Shown one piece after another: positions 21,441 to 32,885 of a stretch of 64,000 bases of DNA; position 1 is the first letter of the stretch; each line of letters starts with the position of its first letter. The stretch lies in assembly GCA_036365455.1 (NCBI GenBank), contig JAWQUS010000011.1:8390001-8454000 (forward strand), in the 5' to 3' direction. A program made the translations under genes and the position numbers. The notes below the pieces were generated by a model. The model did no database searches, was not told the origin of the DNA, and saw only the letters and a program-made list of their open reading frames with translations. The DNA is from Macrosoma leucophasiata. Its lineage: Eukaryota; Arthropoda; Insecta; Lepidoptera; Hedylidae.

Positions 21441-22257
21441 TTAAATTTCTAAAATAACAAGTGTAACGGAATCAGAGGAGCGGTCATGAATATTCGGCTA
21501 AGCGTAGCGTGGTGTGGCGTGATGTGGTTCGATGTGATTCGCTAGAGGATATCATTATTTTTTTCAAAAATTAAACTGATTTACGTTAATAGACAACATG
21601 ATAAGTATTAATCTACATTATCCTATCTAATAAGTTTAATTATTATAATTTTGGTTTTCGATGTACAAGATAACGTTATCTGGATTTCTGTGTTGTCATG
21701 ATTTCGGGTTATTAAAAAAACCCAAAACGGCTCATTTTCTTTTAAAACCGATTATCAAAGGATTCATTTATTGATATAACATAAAAATCCAGTACTATCT
21801 CTAGTACCTATCATACGTCCTGCATTTCAAGTGTATCCAAGTAGTTTCCATCAGTTCTCACGTACCGTACGAAGTCGTGCAGAGCTCTCACAATGAGTGC
21901 ACTCGATCTCTAAGCACTACTTATACGATGTCAAACGAGACGTCTACTTCAAGTGCAGTTTTAATAATCCTCGAGGAAATAACGAGGAAATATAAACGCT
22001 TTGTAAACTTGACTTTGTGGGTACACAACTTTATGCTGTGGAAATTTCATACTGGGGAGTAATATAATCAAATTTGATAGAAAACTTGTAGGTGGGGATA
22101 TGTTTTACATCCTAAATCTCGAGTGTATGAAGTATTCGAGAAAAAGTACAGTACAGGCGCTTTGAAAGGAGGAGGAGAGGACGTTTGATTTTTGAGAAGA
22201 TTCATAAGATACAGTGTTCAATTACGACCAACACGAACTGGTTGATTTTTTGACTGA

Positions 22258-22507
22258 CGACCCGGTTAGTCCGGGTTAGATCCCCGCACCGTGACAAATA
22301 TTTGTATGGCCTACAGATATTTGTTTCGGGTCTGGGTGTTTGAGTATGTGTTGTATGTATACAACGGCGCTTTTAGCGTCCGCCATTTGCTCATATGTTT
22401 TATATGTTGTGGCAATAAAGATTGAATAAATAAATAAATAAACGACACCCACGACACATGTTTATACCTACTGTGGGCTGTGAGTGTTAGCATATTTTAT
22501 TTATTTA
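22258..22507 (+). repeat. SINE-a copy, rearranged
   Basis: The head is reduced to GACCCGGTTAGTCCGGGTTA and the body TTTCGGGTCTGGGTGTTTG is intact. An AATAAATAAATAAA-ended piece (about 22365-22440) is inserted before the distal CGACACCCACGACACATG. Confidence 0.75.
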
Positions 22508-22670
22508 TTCTGCTATTTTCATTTAAAAAATGAGATTCCACTCTATCGAATTAATGAGATTATCGAAACAGAACTTCATTAGATATATGATGATGTATTC
22601 TTTGAGAGTTTTAAAAGTAAAAAACTTGTTTCATGACTTAAAAGTCATTCGGTATTCTTAAATAATCAGC

Positions 22671-22828
22671 ACTCCAGCCAAATGACGTCCACTGCTGGAC
22701 GAAGCCTTCCCCAAAGACGCCCACAACAGTGTCGTGAGTCATTAGGGGAGAATATGCCGTAATCGCCACGCTTGGCAGGCAGATTGGCGATCGCAGTGAC
22801 GGTAGTTTTATCGCGGGACGCTGCTCAA
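22671..22828 (+). repeat. R7 repeat
   Basis: CGTCCACTGCTGGACGAAGC, ATTAGGGGAGAATATGCCG, TTTTATCGCGGGACGCTGCT. Related copies at 23784-23907 (inverted) and 52225-52560. Confidence 0.7.
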
Positions 22829-22870
22829 ATGGCGGTCAAACTATTCCTATTGGAATAGTTTGACCGCCAT
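22829..22870. repeat. perfect 19-bp inverted repeat, 4-nt loop
   Basis: ATGGCGGTCAAACTATTCC and its exact reverse complement separated by TATT. It begins exactly where R7 similarity stops. Confidence 0.9.
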
Positions 22871-23617
22871 GGTTCGGTTAACTGAGTGCACGTGAACAAT
22901 TTTTTTTGTTTTGCTATTTGATTGCATAAAAAGCTTAGGACTCTACGAGAGTTACAAAGATACCAAATAAACAGATATAAATTAAAAGAAGAGCACACTG
23001 GAAAACAACTTGTTTCATCAACTAAAAGTCTTTCGATGTTCTTCGAAACAACTCCGAGTTGGAATGAAATAGTTTTTCAATAACGCCAGTTTTGAGCGTT
23101 GTAGAGTTTTTCATTACTTTTTCAATATGGCAACCGTTGAGCTGTCACTGGACGAGAATATGAGGATTATTGCGGTACAAATCAAATGTTTGTTTCGTAA
23201 ACCAACGTAATCCTTTTTGGTGTGAGTTACAAATAAAATGTTGTGGAAATATTACATTTTGGACAGTTATTACGCGAAGGTATCCAAAACATGATTTCTC
23301 TTTGTTTCAGGATCATATTTTTTGATAATAAGTTGGCTTTATTGAGCGAGAAATAAATAGTACAGCAGATACGTTAAAAAGATTAAAGCGAGGAATCTGA
23401 AACAAAAAAATACGAAGTTTGGTTACTCTTTATAGCAAGCTTAGTGAATACTTGTTAATTGATAAAGCATGAAAGATGAAGCAGATTTTTATGATATAAT
23501 GTTAAAGACTATCGAAAAAATGGTAATTTTATAAACTTTACCAAGTGATTGCATAGTTCTAGTGATAGAGCTCCAAGTCACTATCGCGTAAATATGTCTG
23601 CCGTCAAATGCTAGTTT
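22871..23617. other. AT-rich stretch, no feature recognised
   Basis: No ORF, RNA or known repeat recognised. Confidence 0.4.
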
Positions 23618-23934
23618 GTTTTATGGAATGAAGGTGGTAAACAAACATGCAGTTTACATTGATGTTAAGTGATGACAGCAGCCTTTTAGACAGCCACACA
23701 CAGAGGTCAAAATGCAGATGCGTTGCCACCCCTGAGACCTAAGTTGTTATCACCATCTAACCGGAACACGATAGGGCTGAACACCCAAGTAAATATAACA
23801 ACGCGGGATGGGCAGCAGCGTCCCGCGATAAAACTACCGTCACTGCGATTTCCAATCTGCCTGCCAAGCGTGGCGATTACGGCATATTCTCCCCTAATGA
23901 CTGACCATTTGGCGGCAGATGGATAGTACTGCTC
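23618..23934 (-). repeat. R2 repeat split by R7
   Basis: ATGAAGGTGGTAAACAAACA to GGGCTGAACAC, then an R7 piece at 23784-23907, then CCATTTGGCGGCAGATGGAT, which is the next R2 block. Confidence 0.75.
23784..23907 (-). repeat. R7 insertion inside R2
   Basis: CGTCCCGCGATAAAACTACC and GGCATATTCTCCCCTAATGA are the inverse of the R7 copy at 22.7 kb. Confidence 0.75.
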
Positions 23935-24002
23935 AAATATTGTATTCTGGGTTAGAAAATATATGGCCGTGATTTCTGTAACAGAACCAAACAACTTAAG
24001 CC

Positions 24003-24112
24003 TCAGGTGGTACGTACCTGCATTTTCATCTGCGGTTTAGTGCAGATGTATCAAGGCTACAGTATTAATTTAACATCCAAGTAAACTGCATGATTCGTTG
24101 CTATTTTTAACC
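24003..24112 (+). repeat. R2 fragment, strongly diverged
   Basis: CTGCATTTTCATCTGCGG and TAACATCCAAGTAAACTGCA align with the A-rich half of R2. Confidence 0.5.
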
Positions 24113-24194
24113 GACATCGAAAAAAGGAGGAGGTTATCAATTCGTCGGAATCTTTTTTTAAGTATATATTATACATAAAGTAAAATACTTATGG

Positions 24195-24410
24195 AACCAT
24201 TTGGTCCGGTGGTGCGTGACGACCGTTTTAACCGAGGCTCACGGGTTCGATCCCCGTACCGGAAAAAAATATTTGTATGGCCTATAGATATTTGTTTCGG
24301 GGCTGGGTGTTTGTGTATGTGTTGTGTACAACGGCATCCATGACACAGGTTTATACCTAGTGTGGGGCTTTCAATAAAATACACTTACACTCAATTCAAT
24401 TCAATTATTT
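24195..24410 (+). repeat. SINE-a copy
   Basis: CGGGTTCGATCCCCGTACC B-box, TTTCGGGGCTGGGTGTTTG body, and GTGTGGGGCTTTCAATAAAA at the end. The 5' head is truncated. Confidence 0.75.
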
Positions 24411-24429
24411 ATTTTCGTACACACACTCA

Positions 24430-25284
24430 CAAATGTTAGTGTATTTTATTATCATCCAGTGTCACTTTATTGCAGGCAAATGTACGATCATATTATTTCT
24501 AGCAGGGGAATAAAACATTTTAATATCAGGAAGAAAAACGCACCTGCGTCTAGTTTTTATGTATATTTGCGCGTGTTTGCCTTACACTACATTTTGATTG
24601 ATATAATATTGCTTTACGTTGGTGTTATAACTTTTTTCTCAATGCACCAACATATTTTTTTTCTCAACACAACCCCAAGGTTGACTGGTCGAGAATGCTT
24701 CATAGCATTAAGTCCGCCTTATGTACTTGTAAGTGCAAGAAAGTTTATATAAATAAATAAATAAATGATACATATTTTTGCAAAAAACATTTAACGCTCC
24801 AAAAAAAGAAATACGTACATGATATGATTTCATGATGAAAAAAAATAGTAGATTTACATAGCTAAATAAAACAAAGTTTATTAGGTTTCGATTTGTTTTA
24901 GGGCTTTGTAAAATGTTTAGCTTTCTAAAACTGTTCCGTCGTCAAAAAAAGTTGAGTACCACTGGATTAGACTACTGAGGTTTATTAAATGTGTAAATCT
25001 TATACAAATTGAGGGAGTAAAACACCGTCAAATCCCTCAAATCAATATTGTCTTTTGTTCCTAATAAACTAATTACTAAACTATCCAGAAGTAATTTGTG
25101 TCGCCCATTAAATGTATGAACTTACACTAAAGACGGATCCAAAGTTTACATTAACGACTCAAAGCGGCTTACCAACACCTGTGACTTTACAACTATTAGT
25201 ATTAGATAGCATATTAGAAGACTTTGAAGTAGCAACGTATGTATTCAATTAAGGATAATAGAAATTTACGCCCGTGTTTCCCAG
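24430..25284. other. AT-rich stretch, no feature recognised
   Basis: A plus-strand ORF of 97 codons at 24459 has no recognisable motif, and its codon composition is that of AT-rich non-coding DNA. Confidence 0.4.
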
Positions 25285-25510
25285 GTGGATATCATCTTAT
25301 TATTATCAGCTATAGGACGTCCACTGCTGAACATAGGCCTCCATGTTGACCGATCGGAAGCGACGTGCATCTAGCGGGTACCTGTAGCCTTCACTAGGTT
25401 GTCGGTCCATCTTGCAGGTGAACGTCCCACGCTGCGCTTGCCGATACGAGGTCTCCACTCGAGAACCTTCCTGCCCCAGCGGATATCGGTTCTCCGAGCT
25501 AAGTGCCCTA
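25285..25510 (-). pseudogene. RTE-like LINE C-terminal fragment
   Basis: Minus-strand frame GHLARRTDIRWGRKVLEWRP, then RIGKRSVGRSPARWTDNLVK and SDRSTWRPMFSSGRPI. This is the C-terminal tail of a common insect RTE-type polyprotein (GH-AR-D-RWG, GR-P-RW-DDL). About 70 codons remain, with one stop after TGTR. Confidence 0.75.
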
Positions 25511-25602
25511 TAAATGATAGGTAGTATATTATTACAATTACATCTTTATTATTTCTTACTTTTCAGTTTTGAAGTCGGTTTTTCTTAACGTAGTTATATT
25601 TA
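25511..25602 (+). repeat. R12 repeat arm
   Basis: GATAGGTAGTATATTATTAC, CTTACTTTTCAGTTTTGAAG, TCGGTTTTTCTTAACG. It matches both arms of the inverted pair at 60.4-60.9 kb. Confidence 0.65.
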
Positions 25603-25605
25603 TTA

Positions 25606-25850
25606 TCTACTGAAGTGGCAAACAAGCACATGGTAAGTAATTGTAGGCTACAGACATCTTCGTGATTTCAATGTAGATGAGTTGCCACTCCTGAGGCCGA
25701 AGGTATTATGCCTCTGTGTCGGAAATTTACGCGGCCGTACGTTCAACACGATGGTGCTGGACACTACCATTTAGCGGCAAGTAGATAACGTAATGCGGTG
25801 GTGTCTACACCCGCGACCCGCTCGGTCACTGGAGCTCTACCAGCAGTAAA
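25606..25850 (-). repeat. R2 repeat, diverged
   Basis: GAAGTGGCAAACAAGCACAT through CTCACTGGAGCTCTACCAGC-like end near 25845. Confidence 0.75.
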
Positions 25851-26497
25851 TACTTGCAAACATTCCTAAGTATCCAGTTACTATTTTTGAATTTCAAGTA
25901 ATAACATAGCGAGCGTATTGACTTTAGCATATTGTTTGTTTAAATTAAAAAAAAAATTAGAAAAGAAAATTGGATTATTTTTTACAAATAAATAGTTCTT
26001 TCTAACTCCAAAAAACCACCTCTATTGATATAGGTAATAATACATATGTAATTTTGATGAAGATTTCTATCGTTTGCCATGGGTATTATGGGTAACCTTA
26101 CCATCAATAAGAATTACTGGCCCCTCCCCTACTATTGTCACGCTGTGTTACACTATCTGTGACCCCCCTAAAAATATTACGTTACACAAACTAGGACCCT
26201 CCCCCTCTGAATATGTAATTTTTTCTAATCAGAAATAGTCGAACAAAATATTTTTTTAAAATATATTAATGAACTGCGAACGTCACGTTGGATTCTGTCC
26301 CGTCCCATCTTGTCACATTTCGTCACGCTCTACGAGACCCTTCCTCCCTTCCATACGAACGTTTTTTATGGATGGCTCCTAACTAATCACTCTAAATGGG
26401 AATCTGCGTGAAAATACAACAACAAAAACAGGAAATCATTAAAAAAATACAGTCGATTTATATGCATATCAATAGATTTACTATCAAACTTAAAAGG

Positions 26498-26936
26498 CTA
26501 TTACACGACACGGTATTCAGGGTCCGACAGAAAGGGTGGGCGTGGCCTCGCGCCGGGTTGCCGCTTATTACACTATCCGTTCGACAGGGCCCTAACTCAG
26601 TCACAGTACAAATATGAACAGTATGGAAATTACGTACAAAACGTTGAAACGGCGCAATCACACAGACATGCTCATCAACGAGGGCCTCTAAGCGGTTCTC
26701 GCGGTGCTGCAGCTCCGAGTCACTCGCTACTCGAGCGTCGATGCGCACGTGTGAGTGTGCCGTTTTGAACGTTTTGTACGTAGTTCCCATACTGTTCATA
26801 TTTGTACTGAGTGTAGTTAGGGCGTTAGGCTGACCTGGCCGCTCCAGTCGCCCTAATTAGGGCCTTAACTCCCTAAATGTTATTACACTACCCTGACCCT
26901 TGCTATCGTACTCTGAATACCGTGCCGTGTAATAAG
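26498..26936. mobile_element. foldback element, about 180-bp inverted arms
   Basis: Outer ends CTATTACACGACACGGTATT and, inverted, CTTATTACACGGCACGGTAT. The inner arms 26604-26653 and 26759-26809 match nearly perfectly (TACAAATATGAACAGTATGG). GC-richer than its surroundings. No transposase frame. Confidence 0.75.
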
Positions 26937-27571
26937 TCCATTAAGGAAAAATGGAAAGAAAAAATAGACTTCGACACATTCTTGAAAAATTACTAGCTGT
27001 TTTGCCTGACGTGAGCCTTCATCCAAAGATCATATCAACAAATGAGATTATGACTTGCACAAAGTAGCAAGTAGTTACTGACATTTATCGACCAAATTCT
27101 CAAATTCAAACAAACTAAAAAGACAACAACTCTAGAAGGAATAGGGCGGTTTTGAAAACGAGGGCAATCGGTTCATATCTTGATGAGTGCGGTCAGATAT
27201 TTGTTTCATGTGACGAAGGGGGTCTCACTTAGCCCCCGTGGATGAGCCTTGGATGGAGGCGAAGTGCGAGAGGAGAACCGAAGCAGTGTATAAACACTAC
27301 TACACCACTATAAAGTGAACTCGGATCCCTCTCCCCCTTTCTGCACTGAAGTCGGCACCGAGGTGGTTTTAGAGGGTCCTAGTCCCTAATATGTCGATTC
27401 TTCCCCCAAGGAGTTAGATCAATGAAATGGCATTTCCACCTCGTAAAAAAATCAACTGTCAAATCAAAGATGCGTACTCCAAGGGGCACTCGCATCTTTG
27501 GGACACACACATGGAGGATAAGGGCTCTGCTGTCCTCCTCGAGGGAATATAGACATAAAGTTATGTTATTA
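26937..27571. other. GC-richer unassigned stretch
   Basis: 27200-27420 has a GC-rich tract with GGCACCGAGGTGGTTTTAGA and GGTCCTAGTCCCTAATATG, which I recall from 3' ends of lepidopteran retroelements. No second copy in this window confirms it. Confidence 0.35.
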
Positions 27572-28708
27572 CTAGCTTTTGCCCGCGACTTCGTTCGCGT
27601 GGACTTCAGGTTCGTCCCGTCTAGTCTAGTAATAAGTAAGAAATACGGTAACTAAGCACTGCAGAGCCCTAATCATAGGCCTATAGGTAGCTACTGCAGT
27701 ATGCTCCTATAAACTACATTTAACGATCTTTTTCCTTCAGCATAAACATGCAGATTCTTCGCTTTGGAAACACGTGAGCAAGCCACATAGAGCTGACCGT
27801 GAGAAAAACATGGCGTGCCCAAATGTAGGCCTGCTACCTTCAAGGTTTGACCCTGCGATTTGTTGATCGTCATTGAAAATGCGACTTTTAATGGGAACTG
27901 CAGGCGTTTAAAATTGAATGGCAAGTTGTTGGGTATGATTGGGATGCGCGGAGGCGACCATACGTTTTTATCAAATCGCTAGTGCCTTGAAAATTCGCAA
28001 AACGGACACAACCGTCAACGATGTCTGCCCTCAAGCGTCTGCCCGCGTTCGGGTCGCGCACTCGGCGATGAGCCACTTCTTCCCCACCGCACCTACCCCG
28101 CTCCCCCCACGCCCCGTTCGCCTGGCGCCGCTGCCGGTATTTATCGCCAAAATTGCTATGACTCTGCATTTTAAATCTGTGATATCTTCGAAAATATTTA
28201 TTTAATTTACATGCTGTAAAAAGCAATATTGATCCTTATTAAATGCACAATGTATTTAAGATACTTAATTGGATAAGGATTAATACTGTATTGCTTAAAA
28301 TCGCTTCGTAAATAAGCCATTATTTCTCGTACAAAGTAAAGGATAAAAAATGGTTATTGTGGGTTATTCCTAAGAGATAAACATATACCATCACGGACTT
28401 TTTTGTAGACCTTTTTAAGTTGTACAATACTGTAGTAAATTGTTTTGATCTATCTTGTAGGATTCAGTCAGCGTTTGCAATGTAAGCGCAAAAAATGTGT
28501 TATTTCTACGACCTCACATTAAAAACCTCAAAAATGGTAGCCTATGTGTTATTCTGATGTATAAGCTATAGCCTATGTGTTATTCTGATGTATAAGCTAT
28601 ATTGTGGTAAAGTTTCATTCAAATCCATTCAGTAGTTTTTACGTGAAAGAGTAACAAACATCCATACATCCATACTTACAAACTTTCGCCTTTATAATAG
28701 TAGTAGGA
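27572..28708 (-). mobile_element. Helitron copy 1 (1137 bp)
   Basis: Minus-strand element beginning TCCTACTACTATTATAAAGG and ending with a hairpin region GAACGAAGTCGCGGGCAAAA then CTAG. It is flanked by A at 27571 and T at 28709, the A|T target of Helitrons. A copy of exactly the same length lies at 33986-35122, and I found no difference in the parts compared. Contains a direct duplication of about 30 bp (TATGTGTTATTCTGATGTAT) near 28550-28600. Non-autonomous, with only a helicase remnant. Confidence 0.9.
27691..27983 (-). pseudogene. Helitron helicase C-terminus
   Basis: The frame from 27983 reads VWSPPRIPIIPNNLPFNFKR, LQFPLKVAFSMTINKSQGQT, LKVAGLHL, then CFSHGQLYVACSRVSKAKNL and ends NVVYRSILQ. 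MTINKSQGQ and GQLYVACSRV are conserved C-terminal motifs (V and VI) of Pif1-type helicases of Helitron RepHel proteins. Rep nuclease and helicase motifs I-IV are missing, so this is a captured 3' remnant of about 97 codons. Confidence 0.9.
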
Positions 28709-29130
28709 TATTCAGCAACGTATATTTCTGATCGCATAATCTCCCTTAAAAGTATCTAAAATAAGAAGTTGCTCTTATAAAATAAAGCATTAAGAAACAA
28801 AAATTCTTCCGATGATTTGAATTCGCTAATGTAAATTAAGAAAAAAAATTCACAAAGTAAATAAAAATCAACAAAAAGTTATTTGTATCAGGAGTTAATT
28901 TAGCAAGTCCATTATCAAGTTGGAAAATAAAACTTCGTTTACCTACCCTCGATTGCTGGGCCGAACGTGTTTGCAAAATTTCGTTTTAACAAATTACACT
29001 TTGTTTGATGTTTTTAAATTTAAACAAAAAAGCAATGTTTAAGTTTTGTTTGGACACAAGTTGTTTTGTTGTTTGATAAATTTTAATTTTCGAAGCGAAT
29101 CTCCTATATAACATTGAACATACAGCATCT
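28709..29130. other. AT-rich stretch, no feature recognised
   Basis: Nothing assignable. Confidence 0.4.
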
Positions 29131-29978
29131 TTTTATGTTACGAACGTGGCAAAAAAGCTTGCAGGTCACTTGGATGTTAAGCGATGACTGCTGCCTATAA
29201 GCATCTACACGAAAACGAGAGGTCAAAATGCAGATGCTTTGCCACCTCTGTGACCTACGTCGTTATGTTCCAGTGAAAGTTATTTCGATGCCATATATTA
29301 CCACCTAACTGGAACACGATAGTGCTGAACACTTGGAGGCAGATAGATTAGGGCAGTGGTTCTCAAACTTTTTAAATGACGGAACCCTTTTGGGAATCAA
29401 AATACTTGATGGAACCCTACAATAAAGCAATTGTTTTTATAAGTGTATTATTTATTAATCAGCATAATAAAAGTACAATGCAGCAGTTACTAATTATTAT
29501 TTACTTCACCACTTGGCAAGGACAATAATAGATTAGGGTGACGGGCACCTCTTATGACACGTCAAAAACAAACAAAATAAATTAAAGTGAATAACAATTG
29601 ATATACATGTCAAACAAGATAAAAAATATATGTAAAGTCAAGAATATCACTAAGATAAAACTAAATGTAATAAACTAATGTAAAAAGTATATCAGTAGAA
29701 TGTCTCATTTCCAATAAAAGAAAACATTAAAAAAAAAGTACCAGCTATTGTAACACATGTTTTTACAAATACAGATAAATAACGTTCATAGCGTTTTGTG
29801 CGGCCGCGGAGCGACCAGAGAGAGGTGTTTTGATTTTTTTTTCTAAATTCTTGCGGAATCCCGACAGAGGTATCACGGAACCCTAGGGTTCCGCGGAACA
29901 CACTTAGAGTATAGCTGGATTAGGGTAATGCGGTGGTACTAAGGCCTTCGCTCCTTTGCTGTACCTCTATCACCGATA
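29131..29978 (-). repeat. R2 repeat split by hAT-like element
   Basis: Pieces 29131-29353 and 29926-29978: TTACGAACGTGGCAAAAAAG ... GATAGTGCTGAACACTTGGA, then after the insertion TAATGCGGTGGTACTAAGG and CTGTACCTCTATCACC. Confidence 0.8.
29354..29917. mobile_element. hAT-like non-autonomous element (564 bp)
   Basis: Begins CAGTGGTTCTCAAACTTTTT and ends GTATAGCTG, with GGAACCC/GGGTTCC blocks near both ends. It is flanked by a perfect 8-bp duplication GATTAGGG (29346-29353 and 29918-29925). An 8-bp duplication and CAG...CTG ends are diagnostic of the hAT superfamily. No transposase is present. A fragment of the same element lies inverted at about 47985-48082. Confidence 0.9.
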
Positions 29979-30320
29979 AAAACATAATAATAATAATGTA
30001 TCATAATAATGTCTTCAGTTACATTCAATTGAATACTTATTGTAAAAAGTTGCGTAACTAAGTAGGTACAATATTAATAAAGATTATATACATATCGCTT
30101 TGTTGTGTCTTGAAATTGCGTTATATAATAATTATGTTCGTAGGTTATTGCGAGCTATACTCATTCTCTTCCAGTAGAAGAAAGATTCTTCATTGGAGAA
30201 ATCGAACCTATATGAAAAATACCTTAAATGAAATTTATCATTAATTTTCAAGTATTTTTTATGTAACGATTTTAACGACGTATAATTTAGATTTTTAAAA
30301 GTGATCGAACTAGGGACGGT

Positions 30321-30446
30321 AGAAAAATTTGACTTCAGGCAAGACTCGCGGCCACCGAAGCTGACTTCGGTAGCTCAGTTGGAAGAGCGGCTGGACTAGA
30401 TTCCCAGTGGCCGCGATTTCGAGTCTCGCCTGAAGTCAAATTTTTG
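30321..30446 (+). repeat. SINE-c tRNA module with inverted 5' piece
   Basis: The forward module starts at about 30363 (GACTTCGGTAGCTCAGTTGG) and ends CTCGCCTGAAGTC. Acceptor ACTTCGG/CTGAAGT, D stem GCTC/GAGC and T arm are recognisable. Directly before it an inverted copy of the module end (TTTGACTTCAGGCAAGACTC) makes a short hairpin-capable pair. Confidence 0.65.
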
Positions 30447-30693
30447 TATCATCATTTTTCGATTTAGTTAACTGTTCGTGACTTATTAAGCTTTAAAGTG
30501 CAAATTTTCGTTAGACTCAAGTGTCCCCTACAGACTAAACGGTTGTTGTTAAAAATTCAAACGTTATGGCAATAGTAGCTATATATAACGAAATTAAAAG
30601 GAAAACTATCACACTTAAGTTGGCCTTGCAAGTTTTCGAGTAATAGTCGATCAAATGTACTTTACTCGAAAATTTCGAACAAGTCCTTACATA

Positions 30694-31973
30694 GTTGGGG
30701 AAAAAGTTTCTTCGCATTTTTTAAGATAATTCAAAACATTTTTTAATATAGTTTATTTAAATTTAACTAAAGTATGTATATACCATTTTGTTCGATAACC
30801 TTTTGCCATCTTGTAGGTAGGGACATAATCCCATTGCTATAAACATTTTGGGACTTCTCATCAAAATACCGCGACAAGTGGATTTGGCAGTCCTCTCGTG
30901 ATGTTAACCTAACATTGCATAAAGAATTCTGAAGAGACCGAAACAGGTAGAAATCTGAAGGTGCAAGGTCAGGACTATACGGCGGATGTATTAACACCTC
31001 CCAGCCAAACTCTCTTAATTTTTGCTGAGTGGCTATAGATGTGTGAGGTCTAGCGTTATCATGATGAAACACCACACCCCTTCTGTTGATCAATTCCGGC
31101 CGCTTTCTCTCAACTTCTTGCTTTAATCTCATCAGTTGTTCGCAGTAGAGTTCAGAATCGATAGTCCTGCCTGGTGGTAATAGCTCATAATGAATAATGC
31201 CCTTCCAATCCCACCACACACACAACATCACCTTATTGCGAGTTAACCCGGGTTTCACCACAGTCTGTGAAGCCTGACCGGCCTTTGACCACGACCTTTT
31301 TCGCACGTTCTTGTCGTACGTGATCCACTTTTCATCACCAGTTATCAGCTTTTTTCAAAAATGATTCGGTTTCATTACGTCGTAATAAAGAATCACAAAT
31401 GAGTACACGGTTCATTAGGTTTCTTTCAGTGAGCTCGTGAGGTACCCAAATATCGAGCTTTTTTTTGTACCCAGCTTTTTTTCAAATGCGCCAAAACTGT
31501 TTTGTGATCAATTCTCAGTTCTTCAGCTACGTCGTAACTACTGATATGTCGATCTTGGTCCACTTTTTCAAAAATGGCTTCGATTTTATCCGTAATAGGG
31601 CGACCAGAGCGAGGTGCATCTTTGACATCAAAATTTCCGGATTGAAAACGCTTAAACCAAATTTGTGCTACTCTCACAGACACTGCACTAGGTCCATAAA
31701 CATCGCAAATTTTTTTCGCGGCTTGCGTTGCATTTTTACCTTTTTTGTAGTAAAATTTTAAAATGTATCGAATTTCTTCATTAGATTCACTCATCTTGAC
31801 AGTACGAAAAACAAATGAAAATCACACATTTGCCTAATTTGAATTTGGAATTACGTTCTTTAAAATTTTAACTTTCAATGATACCAAAACCAGCCAGATA
31901 CAAATACTACAGCCAAAGAGATTTTATTACAAGTTCATACATACTATAATGCGAAAAGACTTTTTCCCCAACC
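30694..31973 (-). mobile_element. mariner element, copy 2 (1280 bp)
   Basis: Ends GTTGGGGAAAAAG and CTTTTTCCCCAACC with TA on both sides. One G shorter at the low-coordinate end than copy 1. Same orientation as copy 1 relative to its R1 host. Confidence 0.95.
30767..31794 (-). pseudogene. mariner transposase, frameshifted
   Basis: The N-terminal frame from 31794 (MSESNEEIRYILKFYYKKG) runs to about residue 122. Extra T residues in two T-runs (near 31480 and 31350) shift the frame. From 31306 the frame resumes with RKRSWSKAGQASQTV and continues through VFHHDNARPHTS and YSPDLAPSDFYLF. It ends QNGIYIL at 30767. The second and third catalytic Asp are separated by 34 residues, as in mariner DD34D enzymes. 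This copy keeps the C-terminus that copy 1 has lost, and the reverse holds for the middle. Confidence 0.95.
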
Positions 31974-32062
31974 TATTATATATATTTATTTTATTTCATC
32001 TGTTACTCTGTAACTACGGAACCCTACACAGCGCGTGGCCCGACATGCACTTGACGGTTTTT

Positions 32063-32122
32063 TCTTTAAGAAATATATTTCACAAGCATGTGTTAATGCG
32101 AAATAATATAAAACAATTATTA
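32063..32122 (+). repeat. SINE-c tail fragment
   Basis: ATATATTTCACAAGCATGTG, AATGCGAAATAATATAAAAC. It directly follows the R1 element. Confidence 0.65.
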
Positions 32123-32885
32123 GGGACGATAGTCTCGAAATATTGATGTGTCTGACCATTATGATATAATTGTTAAAATATTCATCTTGGTTGTATAATT
32201 GCGGAACGAATAAGGATGAAATTTAGTACATAAATAAGTACATTATATAGGTATGTGTTGGGTGAAGACAAATTGCACTGGCGACACTATAAATCAGTAT
32301 TTGCAGCGGCGGCAAGTCGCCGCTATCCGCAACAAATTGAATAATAAAAGGCACCGAACAAAACTTGTAAAACTTTCTCACTTGACAAGCCGACGGATAT
32401 CTAACTAGATAATAAAAGCTGAACGATCATAAATAGAAACTGGGACAGTGACTGAGGAAATTTTGCTGTTTATGTGTTAATATAGTTTGCAGTTCTTTTC
32501 TTAGCCATGACGACAATGCTTTTATATCTTTTCATTTATAAATGGTCACTGAAAATTGGTGAATTATGTTTTAATTCATATCAATGAAGTATTGACTAAA
32601 ATATATGATTACTAGAAAGAGATATATACCTAAATCCTACATACAAAATTTAAGGCATTCGAACTTGTCGGGAGTAGATTAGAGTGAAGCTACACTCCGG
32701 TCTATCTTTTAGGGTTTAGAAATAAATATGTTTTAGAGTTATGAGTATGTTAACAAGAGTATTAATTTTGATGTAGGTACAACTGGAAGATTACTATGAA
32801 GCACAATCGTACTATATCAATATAGGTATCTGTAGCTAATTGATAGAGTTCAATGCTACCGCGTTGCGTTTACAATGTTTTACTA
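32123..32885. other. AT-rich stretch, no feature recognised
   Basis: Nothing assignable. Confidence 0.4.

Larger units (their letters stand above)
30453..32062 (-). repeat. R1 element, inverted, split by mariner
   Basis: Pieces 30453-30691 and 31976-32062 (AACTACGGAACCCTACACAG, CCGACATGCACTTGACGG) flank mariner copy 2. Confidence 0.8.

Noticed and set aside
26458..26799. 113-codon minus-strand ORF in a GC-rich patch
   Set aside because: It falls inside the foldback element and follows no codon-like constraint between the arms.
27888..28226. 112-codon minus-strand and 88-codon plus-strand ORFs in both Helitrons
   Set aside because: They overlap the Helitron in other frames. They have no motif, and the two copies agree only because the elements match.
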